Assembly (NCBI GenBank): GCA_964425745.1
Contig: CAYRNW010000002.1
Span: 1-64,000, forward strand
Direction of reading: 5' to 3'
Origin: CALCNS01 sp964425745
GTDB lineage: Bacteria > Bacillota > JAAYKD01
DNA: 64,000 bases
The position numbers were made by a program, and so were the translations under genes. This document shows, piece after piece, positions 32,999-40,447 of this stretch (the first letter of the stretch is position 1; the number at the start of each line of letters is the position of its first letter). The notes below the pieces were generated by a model. It saw nothing but the letters and a program-made list of their open reading frames with translations, ran no database searches and was not told the DNA's origin.

Positions 32999-33826
32999 TT
33001 ACGCTCGTACTAAAAAGAAATAGGCTAAAACAGCCCCACCCAACAGAATGCGATACCAACCAAAAACACTAAAATCATTGCGGCGAATGTATTGCATCAA
33101 GAAGCGGATGGCAAGAATCGAGGCCACAAAGGCAACCGTGGTGCCCACCCCTAAAATCATCCATTCTGCAGAACTGAAGACCAAGCCGAATTTGATGATT
33201 CGCAATAAACTAGCCCCAAACATGACCGGAATCGCCATAAAAAACGAAAACTCTGCTGCAACGGTTCGTGAACAGCCCAGTAAAATGCCACCCAAGATAG
33301 TTGAACCGGAGCGTGAAGTGCCAGGAACGAGGGCTAAGACTTGAAAGACGCCCATCATGGCCGCGGTGCCGTATCCCATTTCGGTAATCTCGCTGATTTG
33401 TGGTTTGACACGCTTATTGCGTTGTTCCAAGAGGATAAACAAGACGCCATAGACGATGAGCATTATGGCAATAGAGACGTAGCCACTGAACAACGCTTCG
33501 ATTTTGTCATCAAAAAGAAGGCCAATCACCGCTGCGGGAACGGATGCAACGGCTACTTTAAACCAAAGCTCTAAGGTCTCACGCTTTTGTCTGCGACTTT
33601 TAGAGGGAGCAAAGGGGTTCAATTTATTGAAATACAAGACCAGTAAGGCTAAAATCGAGCCTAGTTGAATCACGACAATGAACATACTCATAAAGTCCGG
33701 GCTGACATCGAGCTTCATCACTTCATCTAGCAATAACATATGACCGGTGCTGCTGATTGGCAACCATTCGGTGATTCCCTGAACCAGTCCCAATAACGCC
33801 GATTTTAAGAGTTCTATGAGATTCAT
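32999..33826 (-). CDS. uppP: Undecaprenyl-diphosphatase
   Basis: A 275-aa BacA/UppP membrane enzyme that recycles undecaprenyl pyrophosphate to the lipid carrier used in wall polymer synthesis; overproduction confers bacitracin resistance in other bacteria. The catalytic motifs Q-G-I-T-E-W-L-P-I-S-S-T-G-H near residue 17 and P-G-T-S-R-S-G-S-T near 165 are intact, with about eight hydrophobic helices. GGAGG precedes the ATG. It stands immediately upstream of citD on the same strand, with no terminator between, so both may be cotranscribed. Confidence 0.95.
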   Translation of the reverse strand: MNLIELLKSALLGLVQGITEWLPISSTGHMLLLDEVMKLDVSPDFMSMFIVVIQLGSILALLVLYFNKLNPFAPSKSRRQKRETLELWFKVAVASVPAAVIGLLFDDKIEALFSGYVSIAIMLIVYGVLFILLEQRNKRVKPQISEITEMGYGTAAMMGVFQVLALVPGTSRSGSTILGGILLGCSRTVAAEFSFFMAIPVMFGASLLRIIKFGLVFSSAEWMILGVGTTVAFVASILAIRFLMQYIRRNDFSVFGWYRILLGGAVLAYFFLVRA

Positions 33827-34160
33827 GTTTTATTATACCTCCAACAACGTGTGTAGATTGTATTTTAAGCCTATTTTACCACGTCTGAATGAAGCTTGCA
33901 CGCTTTTTTCACATACTGAAGTATTATTTTGATAAAGTTTGCAGTGAAATAGGAATTCTTTTTTAGAGCAGACCCGAAGGAGCTATTTAGTACCCTCTGT
34001 TTTGGTTAGCGGCACTGAAAATTATTAAATGTACACAAAACTATCTATATTACTATATCTTTGTGCGTTTTTACAAATCATCGTTTTTGAATTTACACAT
34101 TACTGTTGTCAATTCTATTGTTTTGTGTTAAAATATAAATGGATGAGAGGAGGGATTATC
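33827..34160. other. AT-rich intergenic region between divergent uppP and abiE
   Basis: About 330 bp without a gene. The abiE promoter is at 34106-34134. On the minus strand TAAAAT at about 33878 could be a -10 for uppP, but its -35 is poor. No repeat or RNA structure was recognised in the rest. Confidence 0.5.
34106..34134 (+). promoter_or_regulatory. Sigma-A-type promoter of the abiE operon
   Basis: TTGTCA (34106-34111), a 17-bp spacer and TAAAAT (34129-34134), 26 bp before the TTG start codon. Confidence 0.6.
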
Positions 34161-34925
34161 TTGAAATATTACAAAGAACTTGCATTATTGGGATGCTTCA
34201 CACATAGTGACCTTGTCCAGATTGTTGGTTCTCATGCATCTGCAAACTCGCTCGCGTCTTCCTATATGCAAAAAGGATACATCGAACGAATTCGGCGCGA
34301 TCTTTATGCTGTTATCAGCATGGAGACAGGACAACCAATCCCAACACGCTATCAAATCGCTTCGCATCTGGCTGAGGATGCCTGTATATCTCATCATAGT
34401 GCTTTCGAGTTTTATGGATTTGCGAACCAAGTTTTTTATGAAATATATGTCGCAACCAATCGTCGTTTTCGCAACTTTGAATACGACGGGGTGGCGTATA
34501 AGCGGATTTCTTCCCGTAGTGGAAACTACGATGTCAAGCAAATCAATGGTGTACGTGTTACAAGCGTGGAGCGTGCAGTCGTAGATAGCATCTCGGACTT
34601 TGAAAAAATCGGAGGATTAGAAGAAACATTACGCTGTATACAACTCATCCCCTCACTTAATCCGGCTAAGTTGCTTTCAATTCTTGCAATCTATGACAGC
34701 GGATTTCTTTATCAAAAAACCGGTTATATTCTCGAGTCGTTAAACGATGATTTGCGATTGCCGCATAGCTTCTTTGAACAGTGTCAGCAACATAGTTCAA
34801 ACAGTAAAATGTATCTATCAAATGACCGCACAGCCTTCAAACTTCATGATAAATGGAAACTATTCGCACCAGAAAATTTGAACATGCTGACAGATAAGGG
34901 AGTAAAAAATCATGACGCAGTTTGA
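34161..34925 (+). CDS. abiEi: AbiEi-type antitoxin, transcriptional regulator
   Basis: A 254-aa antitoxin of a type IV toxin-antitoxin system. The N-terminal winged-helix region (residues about 1-55, F-T-H-S-D-L then Y-M-Q-K-G-Y-I-E-R-I-R-R-D-L-Y-A) and the T-S-V-E-R-A-V-V-D-S segment are family features. The start is a TTG because GAGGAGGG is directly upstream; an in-frame ATG at 34143 would place that site inside the gene. AbiEi proteins repress their own operon and neutralise the toxin without binding it. It overlaps the toxin gene by 14 bp. Base composition is visibly AT-richer than the neighbours, suggesting acquisition. Confidence 0.87.
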   Translation: MKYYKELALLGCFTHSDLVQIVGSHASANSLASSYMQKGYIERIRRDLYAVISMETGQPIPTRYQIASHLAEDACISHHSAFEFYGFANQVFYEIYVATNRRFRNFEYDGVAYKRISSRSGNYDVKQINGVRVTSVERAVVDSISDFEKIGGLEETLRCIQLIPSLNPAKLLSILAIYDSGFLYQKTGYILESLNDDLRLPHSFFEQCQQHSSNSKMYLSNDRTAFKLHDKWKLFAPENLNMLTDKGVKNHDAV

Positions 34926-35874
34926 TCGTAACAGCCTTGGACGTCAAGCAAAAGAGCTTGGATTTGTCAGGGATACTTTTGAGAAAGTCTGTCGCCTCGT
35001 AGATATTCTCTCCTTTTTGGAAAGTGATACATTTCTTTCTAAAACGTTGGCATTGAAGGGTGGCACTGCTATTAACCTAACCATCTTCGACCTCCCTCGC
35101 CTTTCAGTGGATATCGATCTGGATTTCACCTTAAACCTACCCCGTGAGGAAATGATAGAGCAACGAAGAGTTATCACAGAGAGTATTGGAAAATATATGA
35201 AAGCATCCGGCTACACCCTAAGCATAAAATCAAAAGATTACCATGCACTGGATTCCTTTGTATATGAATACAAGAACGCTGGCGGTATGAAAGATAATTT
35301 AAAAATCGAAATCAACTACATGCTGCGCTCACATGCTTTGAACCTTTCCAAGAGAACGATCAATCTTCCATGGTTAGAATCAAAACTGATGGTATTGAGT
35401 GTTGCACCCATTGAAATCTTTGCATCGAAAATCGTGGCACTTCTAAATCGTACTGCACCAAGAGATTTGTACGATGTTCACAATCTGATGAATTATAACT
35501 TGTTCACTGAATCCGAAAAACCAACCCTGCGTAAGTGTACGATGTTTTACAGTGCAATTGGTTCAGAACATGTTCCGGTTGAATTCAACCTCTCCCGAAT
35601 AACGCAGCTCTCACAATACCAAATTAGAACAAATTTACTACCAGTACTCCGAAGAGGTGAATATTTCGACGTGAAAACAGCGCAAACAGAGTCGGTTGAA
35701 TATCTGTCTTCATTGTTACAACCTACGGAACGCGAGTTACTGTTTTGGGAAGCATTCCGGAACGGCGAGTATAACCCAGAGTATTTGTTTGATGAAGAAG
35801 ATATTCTTGCTCGAATTAAGGAGCATCCAATGGCTCTGTGGAAATGTGGAGGCAAATCTAATCAAGCGAAATAA
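34912..35874 (+). CDS. abiEii: AbiEii-type nucleotidyltransferase toxin
   Basis: A 320-aa nucleotidyltransferase toxin (AbiEii/AbiGii family, PF08843). The motif L-K-G-G-T-A-I-N-L near residue 50 and R-L-S-V-D-I-D-L-D-F near 65 carry the catalytic Gly-Gly-x-x and Asp-x-Asp elements. A-P-R-D-L-Y-D-V near residue 185 is also conserved. Related toxins modify tRNA or other targets and provide abortive phage defence. It is coupled to the antitoxin gene and followed by a terminator. The island lies between uppP and ispD, in the opposite direction to both. Confidence 0.9.
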   Translation: MTQFDRNSLGRQAKELGFVRDTFEKVCRLVDILSFLESDTFLSKTLALKGGTAINLTIFDLPRLSVDIDLDFTLNLPREEMIEQRRVITESIGKYMKASGYTLSIKSKDYHALDSFVYEYKNAGGMKDNLKIEINYMLRSHALNLSKRTINLPWLESKLMVLSVAPIEIFASKIVALLNRTAPRDLYDVHNLMNYNLFTESEKPTLRKCTMFYSAIGSEHVPVEFNLSRITQLSQYQIRTNLLPVLRRGEYFDVKTAQTESVEYLSSLLQPTERELLFWEAFRNGEYNPEYLFDEEDILARIKEHPMALWKCGGKSNQAK

Positions 35875-35905
35875 GCTCATCTCAAACTAATGGTATAATA
35901 AACCA

Positions 35906-35943
35906 AATCGACCTTTCGTACTGTACGAGAGGTCGATTCTTTT
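35906..35943 (+). terminator. Terminator after abiEii, between convergent genes
   Basis: AATCGACCT/AGGTCGATT outer arms with TCGTAC/GTACGA inside, followed by CTTTT on the plus strand. It abuts the stop of the minus-strand ispD-like gene and may serve both, although the minus-strand T-tract is poor. Confidence 0.75.
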
Positions 35944-36631
35944 AATGTTTCTTTAATTGTTCTGCAACGAAAGCCATATCGCGGGCATAGGTGAGTTTAA
36001 TATTCTCATCGCTGCCCATGAAAATCCCGATTTTGATGTGCGGTAGGTAGCGCTTGATTACACCGCAATCGTCACTGGCTTGAAACTCAGAGTCTTTCAT
36101 GGCCATTTCATACGCTGCCGATATGGTGCGTTGTCGAAATGCTTGTGGAGTTTGGCACCGCCACATCAGGCTACGGTTGGGAATCTGGGAAACTTCATTA
36201 CCGTTATCGCTACTGATCAAAATTGTATCAGAACTGGGAATCGCTGCCGTGGCGGCTTCGTAATCTGCAGCTGCATCAATGGCAGCACTAATACTTTCAG
36301 AAGAAACCAGCGGACGTGCAGCATCGTGGAAAATCAGCCAGGCATTCGGTTGATTTGCATAGGCCTGCACAGCAGCCCAACTGGACTGGCTCCTATTGGC
36401 ACCCCCACAAATAATCTTTTGCACCTTGGGTTCCCCAGCAAACAAGTTTTTTACCCAAATCATATGGGCTTTCGGCACAACCAAAGCAACTTCTGAGATT
36501 CCCGGGTGACGAAGGAACGCTTCTGCACTATGCTCCAAAATAGTCTTTCCCTCAAGCGGCCAAAACTGCTTTGGCATCGCTCCACCCATACGAGTACCGG
36601 ATCCCGCTCCTAAGATGACTGCAATTGCCAT
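35942..36631 (-). CDS. ispD: 2-C-methyl-D-erythritol 4-phosphate cytidylyltransferase family (IspD/TarI)
   Basis: A 229-aa cytidylyltransferase. The N-terminal L-G-A-G-S-G-T-R-M-G then P-K-Q-F-W-P-L binds CTP, H-D-A-A-R-P is near residue 100, and G-S-D-E-N-I-K-L-T-Y near the C-terminus matches the family. IspD works in the non-mevalonate isoprenoid pathway; the related TarI makes CDP-ribitol for wall teichoic acid. The A-A-R-P form and no adjacent tar genes favour IspD, but no ispF is beside it. GGAGGTGG precedes the ATG. Confidence 0.75.
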   Translation of the reverse strand: MAIAVILGAGSGTRMGGAMPKQFWPLEGKTILEHSAEAFLRHPGISEVALVVPKAHMIWVKNLFAGEPKVQKIICGGANRSQSSWAAVQAYANQPNAWLIFHDAARPLVSSESISAAIDAAADYEAATAAIPSSDTILISSDNGNEVSQIPNRSLMWRCQTPQAFRQRTISAAYEMAMKDSEFQASDDCGVIKRYLPHIKIGIFMGSDENIKLTYARDMAFVAEQLKKH

Positions 36632-36693
36632 AGAACCACCTCCGCTCCTAGTTTTGTTTATTATATCACGTCACTTGAGTGTTGTCCATATTA

Positions 36694-36730
36694 CAAAAAA
36701 ACCCGGGCACTCTTTACGAGTGCCCGGGTT
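36694..36730 (-). terminator. Terminator of the S-layer-like gene
   Basis: A 13-bp perfect stem AACCCGGGCACTC/GAGTGCCCGGGTT with a 5-nt loop, followed by seven T on the minus strand. It lies 21 bp after the stop codon. Confidence 0.9.
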
Positions 36731-36751
36731 TCTGAAGGAAAAACCTTGAAT

Positions 36752-39700
36752 TTATTGGGGAATGGTAATGGTTACGGTTTGGGTAGCGCCGTTCCAATCA
36801 AGAGAAACGCCAATGGCTTCCATGATTTCACGCATCGGAACTAAGGTGCGGCCGGTGGTTGCTTCAATGTAAGGAGCTTCCAACAGAGCAACTGCGTTGC
36901 CGTTGACATAGGCGGTATTGGATCCGATAACCATTTTAATGGTGTTGCCGTTCACAACGGAAGTAATGGTCTGGGTGTTGGCATCCCATTCAATGGTGCC
37001 ACCAAGCAGGTTCACTAATACGAAGCGGACAGGCAGGAAGGTGCGGCCGTTAACGATCACAGGAGCTTGATCCATACCAGTCATGGCAGCGCCATCTTTG
37101 GTAGCATCGGTAGATCCAATGGTCAGAAGAACGGTAGCGGGTTTGAGGTATTCGATAACTAAGGTAGCTTCGGTAGAATTGCCATATTCGTCATAAGCAA
37201 GAACATCGAATTCGTTGACGCCAACATTGAGGTTGGAGGCTGTGAAGACGGTGGAGCCATCTGGACGAACCATAGCTTTGTCAAAACCGACCCAAACTTC
37301 GGTAACTCTGCTGCCATCGGTTACGTTGAAGGAAATGGTAGCGGAGGAGGAGGTAACGGTATATACTTCTTCCAAAGCAACAACCGGGCCCTTGGTGTCA
37401 CGAACGACAGGGATGGTTACTGCAAAGTCAGCGGGAGTGTTGGAGGAAACCAAACCAGTTGCGGTTAAGGTTAACTTGCCAACGGTGTTCGGGGAAAGGG
37501 TAAGAATAGCTTTACCCGCATCATCAGTGGTAACGGTAGTGCCGACTAAAACGGCGCCGCTCGGGGTGATGACTTGGTTCTTAATCGCAACGCCATTGGC
37601 ATCGGTTAAGGTAATCGGAAGATCAACAACATTGCTGATTTCCAGTTCTTTTACGCCGCCCAGATCCATAATAGGATTCTTAACAGCAATAGTAGCTACT
37701 GTAATGGGAGGTCCGCCAGCAAAGGTAGCTTCAATGGTGAACTTACCTTCGGTTTTAGTTCCAACTAATTGAGTACTAATAGTTACAGAACCTACTCCAA
37801 CACCAGCTACAGGTTGCACAAAGACAGGAGCAGCAGTTTGAACCATGTCAGTGTACTTTGCTGGGTTAGCAGCAGCAGTAGCAGGATCAATGTGACCAGG
37901 AACATATACCAAAATGGCAACATTCTTATCAGCAAAGGTCAATTCAATTTTGTCGTTTTTACCAGCAGTTACAACATTACTTTCTACACCATTAACTTTA
38001 ACGGTAACGGTAGGAGCAACAACAGATACTGGAACAGCAACCATTTTGTTACCTAAATCGGTTCCCAGATATACGGTGAAGGTTCCAGTTTTGGCAACTG
38101 TATTGAGAGTAAAATTAGTTGCTTTTTTTGTTGTGTCATAAGGAACAGCAGTGGTAGTGGGTGTGTATTCAGCATTCCCACCAACTAAACCGTTGAGATC
38201 TTCAATGTATGCATAAGTGGGTTGAACAATAGCGCCATTAGCATCGGTCATTTGTAAGTTTAAGGTTTGGCCAGTTTTGGCAGCAACTAATTGAGGAACG
38301 GTAGCTACGGTGTAAACCGGTGAACCAGTTACTCTTTGAGTTGTATAGTTCGCTAAGAAAGCGCCGCTTTCATTACCGATTACGGTAATATAAATTTCAG
38401 CAGGAGCTTCTAATTTTAACTTAGCAGAATAAACACCGTTTTGAATAACTTTATTCGTTCCATCTACAGAGTGGGTACTAACTGCAGCACCATAAGCAGG
38501 TGTGGCTAGAGAAGCATCCCAAACTTTAAATGCATTTACTGCAGTTAAAGGAGCATTATAAGCATGTGCGGACCAGGTGACGATAGCATTGTTAACAGGT
38601 GCACCTGCTTCGTTAGTAACGGTCACAGAAACTTCAACTTCGCTGCCAACACTGCCGATTTCAGCAGGAGTATATACAGCGTTGTAACCCTTCACAGAGA
38701 TTGTTTTGCTGAAAGCTTCGGTGGTGTTATCAGAGTAAGTCACGGTACCAGAAATGGTGATGACACCTTCGCCGGTAACGATAACTGTTTTAGCAGCTGC
38801 ATCGGTCGGAACAACAACGGTTGCTTTTGCAGCAGCAGGGGTGATAGTTTGAGTTGCACTGGCTTTTAAAGGACCAGAAACAGTGTAAACAACAGATTTA
38901 ATCAACTTTGTTCCAGGAGCGGTCCAACTCAAAGCTTCAGCAACAGCTGTACCGGAAACAGGAACGTTAGAAGTTAAACTAGCAACCGAAGCGGTTGTAT
39001 AAAGTTCATTGGTATTGTCAACAATGGTGAAGGTGGTGGTTCCGGAAGCATACGGCTTATAATCTGTTGCATCAGCGATTTTTTTGCTGGCAAGAGCGGA
39101 AACATCATTTAAATACACCATAACTTGAACGGTGTAAGTACCAGCTTTTAACGTCAACGGAGTGCCTGTACTTAAGTCAGCAATTGCAAATGTATAGGTA
39201 GGAGCAGCAGTATAAGTCATTACTCCAACATGTACATTACCATCAGGTGCGGTAATATTTACTAAGTTATGGTTTGCCGGATCGCCAGTTAAAGCGGTTG
39301 TACCGGTTTTGTTGGTAAAAGTGAATGTTGCAGCAGTAGTTCCGGAACGCAAGGTGGCCGGTTTGGTGTTAACTGCTACATTAATGCTGTCTACTACATT
39401 GAAAGCAACAGATTTATAAACAACTTCTGTTCCAATTGCACCAACACTTACTGTGTATGCTGCAGCAGTAGATACAGTCACGGTCATAGAGAAGGTTCCG
39501 TCAACAGCAGTGGTTGTCAATCCTAAGACTGTTCCGCCGGCTTTGAAAGAAACTACTTCATTTTTAACAACAGCACCATTATTGGTTAATAAACCATTAA
39601 GAACGGTTGCTTCGTTAAGATTAACCTTTGGAGCATCGGTGCTACCATTGATGGTTAAAGTGTATTGAACTTTAATAATTCCTTCAAGAGTATCGCCACC

Positions 39701-40057
39701 AGCGTTTTTAGCAACAACATAGTATTCAGTTTCGGGAGCAGCTGTTGTTAAGGTGCTAGTATTAATGGTGATAGTGCCATCAGTACCAACTGTAATGTTT
39801 GTTTCAGCCTTAACTTGATCGGCAACTGCATATGTATGAGGAGCTACGCCACCGGCGCCTAAAGTTCTTGCATTGTAAATTTGATAACTTACTTTAGCAT
39901 CACTAGCTGCAAAAGTTGTAGGAATGGTCAATTCATAACTTGCTGTGCCTGCAGTAATGGTTTTGTTAGCAAGATCTGTGCTAGCAGCCAATACGGTCCC
40001 GGTAAACAGGGACATAACCATGGCCATGGTCAATAATACGGATAAAAACTTTTTCAA
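36752..40057 (-). CDS. Large secreted S-layer-like protein with stalk (copper amine oxidase N-like) domain
   Basis: An 1101-aa exported protein. A signal peptide (K-K-F-L-S-V-L-L then a cleavage near T-V-L-A-A) is followed by about 950 residues of Thr/Val/Ala-rich beta-sandwich-like sequence with several Ig-like repeats. The C-terminus (about 985-1095) contains a stalk domain: I-V-N-G-R-T-F-L-P-V-R-F, I-E-W-D, then T-G-R-T-L-V-P-M-R-E-I-M-E-A-I-G. Cysteine is virtually absent, as is typical of S-layer proteins. The start is a TTG at 40057 with AAGGAGG eight bases upstream. A strong promoter, a 170-nt leader and a strong terminator suggest high expression. It is a candidate main surface protein. 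Confidence 0.82.
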   Translation of the reverse strand: MKKFLSVLLTMAMVMSLFTGTVLAASTDLANKTITAGTASYELTIPTTFAASDAKVSYQIYNARTLGAGGVAPHTYAVADQVKAETNITVGTDGTITINTSTLTTAAPETEYYVVAKNAGGDTLEGIIKVQYTLTINGSTDAPKVNLNEATVLNGLLTNNGAVVKNEVVSFKAGGTVLGLTTTAVDGTFSMTVTVSTAAAYTVSVGAIGTEVVYKSVAFNVVDSINVAVNTKPATLRSGTTAATFTFTNKTGTTALTGDPANHNLVNITAPDGNVHVGVMTYTAAPTYTFAIADLSTGTPLTLKAGTYTVQVMVYLNDVSALASKKIADATDYKPYASGTTTFTIVDNTNELYTTASVASLTSNVPVSGTAVAEALSWTAPGTKLIKSVVYTVSGPLKASATQTITPAAAKATVVVPTDAAAKTVIVTGEGVITISGTVTYSDNTTEAFSKTISVKGYNAVYTPAEIGSVGSEVEVSVTVTNEAGAPVNNAIVTWSAHAYNAPLTAVNAFKVWDASLATPAYGAAVSTHSVDGTNKVIQNGVYSAKLKLEAPAEIYITVIGNESGAFLANYTTQRVTGSPVYTVATVPQLVAAKTGQTLNLQMTDANGAIVQPTYAYIEDLNGLVGGNAEYTPTTTAVPYDTTKKATNFTLNTVAKTGTFTVYLGTDLGNKMVAVPVSVVAPTVTVKVNGVESNVVTAGKNDKIELTFADKNVAILVYVPGHIDPATAAANPAKYTDMVQTAAPVFVQPVAGVGVGSVTISTQLVGTKTEGKFTIEATFAGGPPITVATIAVKNPIMDLGGVKELEISNVVDLPITLTDANGVAIKNQVITPSGAVLVGTTVTTDDAGKAILTLSPNTVGKLTLTATGLVSSNTPADFAVTIPVVRDTKGPVVALEEVYTVTSSSATISFNVTDGSRVTEVWVGFDKAMVRPDGSTVFTASNLNVGVNEFDVLAYDEYGNSTEATLVIEYLKPATVLLTIGSTDATKDGAAMTGMDQAPVIVNGRTFLPVRFVLVNLLGGTIEWDANTQTITSVVNGNTIKMVIGSNTAYVNGNAVALLEAPYIEATTGRTLVPMREIMEAIGVSLDWNGATQTVTITIPQ

Positions 40058-40093
40058 GGTTTTTTCCTCCTTCAATAGTTTTCTTAAAAGTGT

Positions 40094-40113
40094 ATTCTCG
40101 CAATTACGAGAAT
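40094..40113 (-). other. Leader hairpin upstream of the S-layer-like gene
   Basis: ATTCTCG and CGAGAAT enclose a 6-nt loop within the 170-nt untranslated leader. Such 5' stems often stabilise surface-layer transcripts; that role is inferred here. Confidence 0.45.
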
Positions 40114-40235
40114 TATTTATCGGAAGGGATATGCGTTGACCTGAACTCGACCTTTGAATGCACCTCTGCCGGCTTCTCGAGCCTGGGTCTGCATTCGTCC
40201 AGTGTACAAAGCCCCCTTCTCCGATGTCTGTGGTC

Positions 40236-40264
40236 AGTATAACAAAGGCAAATTTGTTTTACAA
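40236..40264 (-). promoter_or_regulatory. Sigma-A promoter of the S-layer-like gene
   Basis: On the minus strand TTGTAA (40264-40259), a 17-bp spacer and TATACT (40241-40236). The start point is expected near 40229, giving a leader of about 170 nt. Confidence 0.7.
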
Positions 40265-40279
40265 GGGGTTTAGGGCAAG

Positions 40280-40296
40280 TGTAACGGAAGTGTAAA
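40280..40296 (+). promoter_or_regulatory. WalR/PhoP-type direct repeat upstream of the S-layer promoter
   Basis: TGTAAC (40280-40285), 5 bp, TGTAAA (40291-40296): a full match to TGTWAH-N5-TGTWAH. Relative to the predicted S-layer start point it covers about -51 to -67, just upstream of the -35, a position expected for activation. Confidence 0.5.
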
Positions 40297-40373
40297 ACAA
40301 GGCAGGGGATTTAGGGTTCAAGAAATCTTTCTGTAACATTCGAACAGAGAAAGCAGGGGCGGCTCTCACAATA

Positions 40374-40402
40374 TGGACAACCTCAGGACTCCATGCTATA
40401 AT
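40374..40402 (+). promoter_or_regulatory. Sigma-A promoter of argS
   Basis: TGGACA (40374-40379), a 17-bp spacer and a perfect TATAAT (40397-40402), 45 bp before the argS start. It is divergent from the S-layer promoter, about 110 bp apart. No T-box leader is present. Confidence 0.75.
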
Positions 40403-40447
40403 AATGAAGTTAAAAATAACAACTCTCTGAACATGGGAAGTGATACG

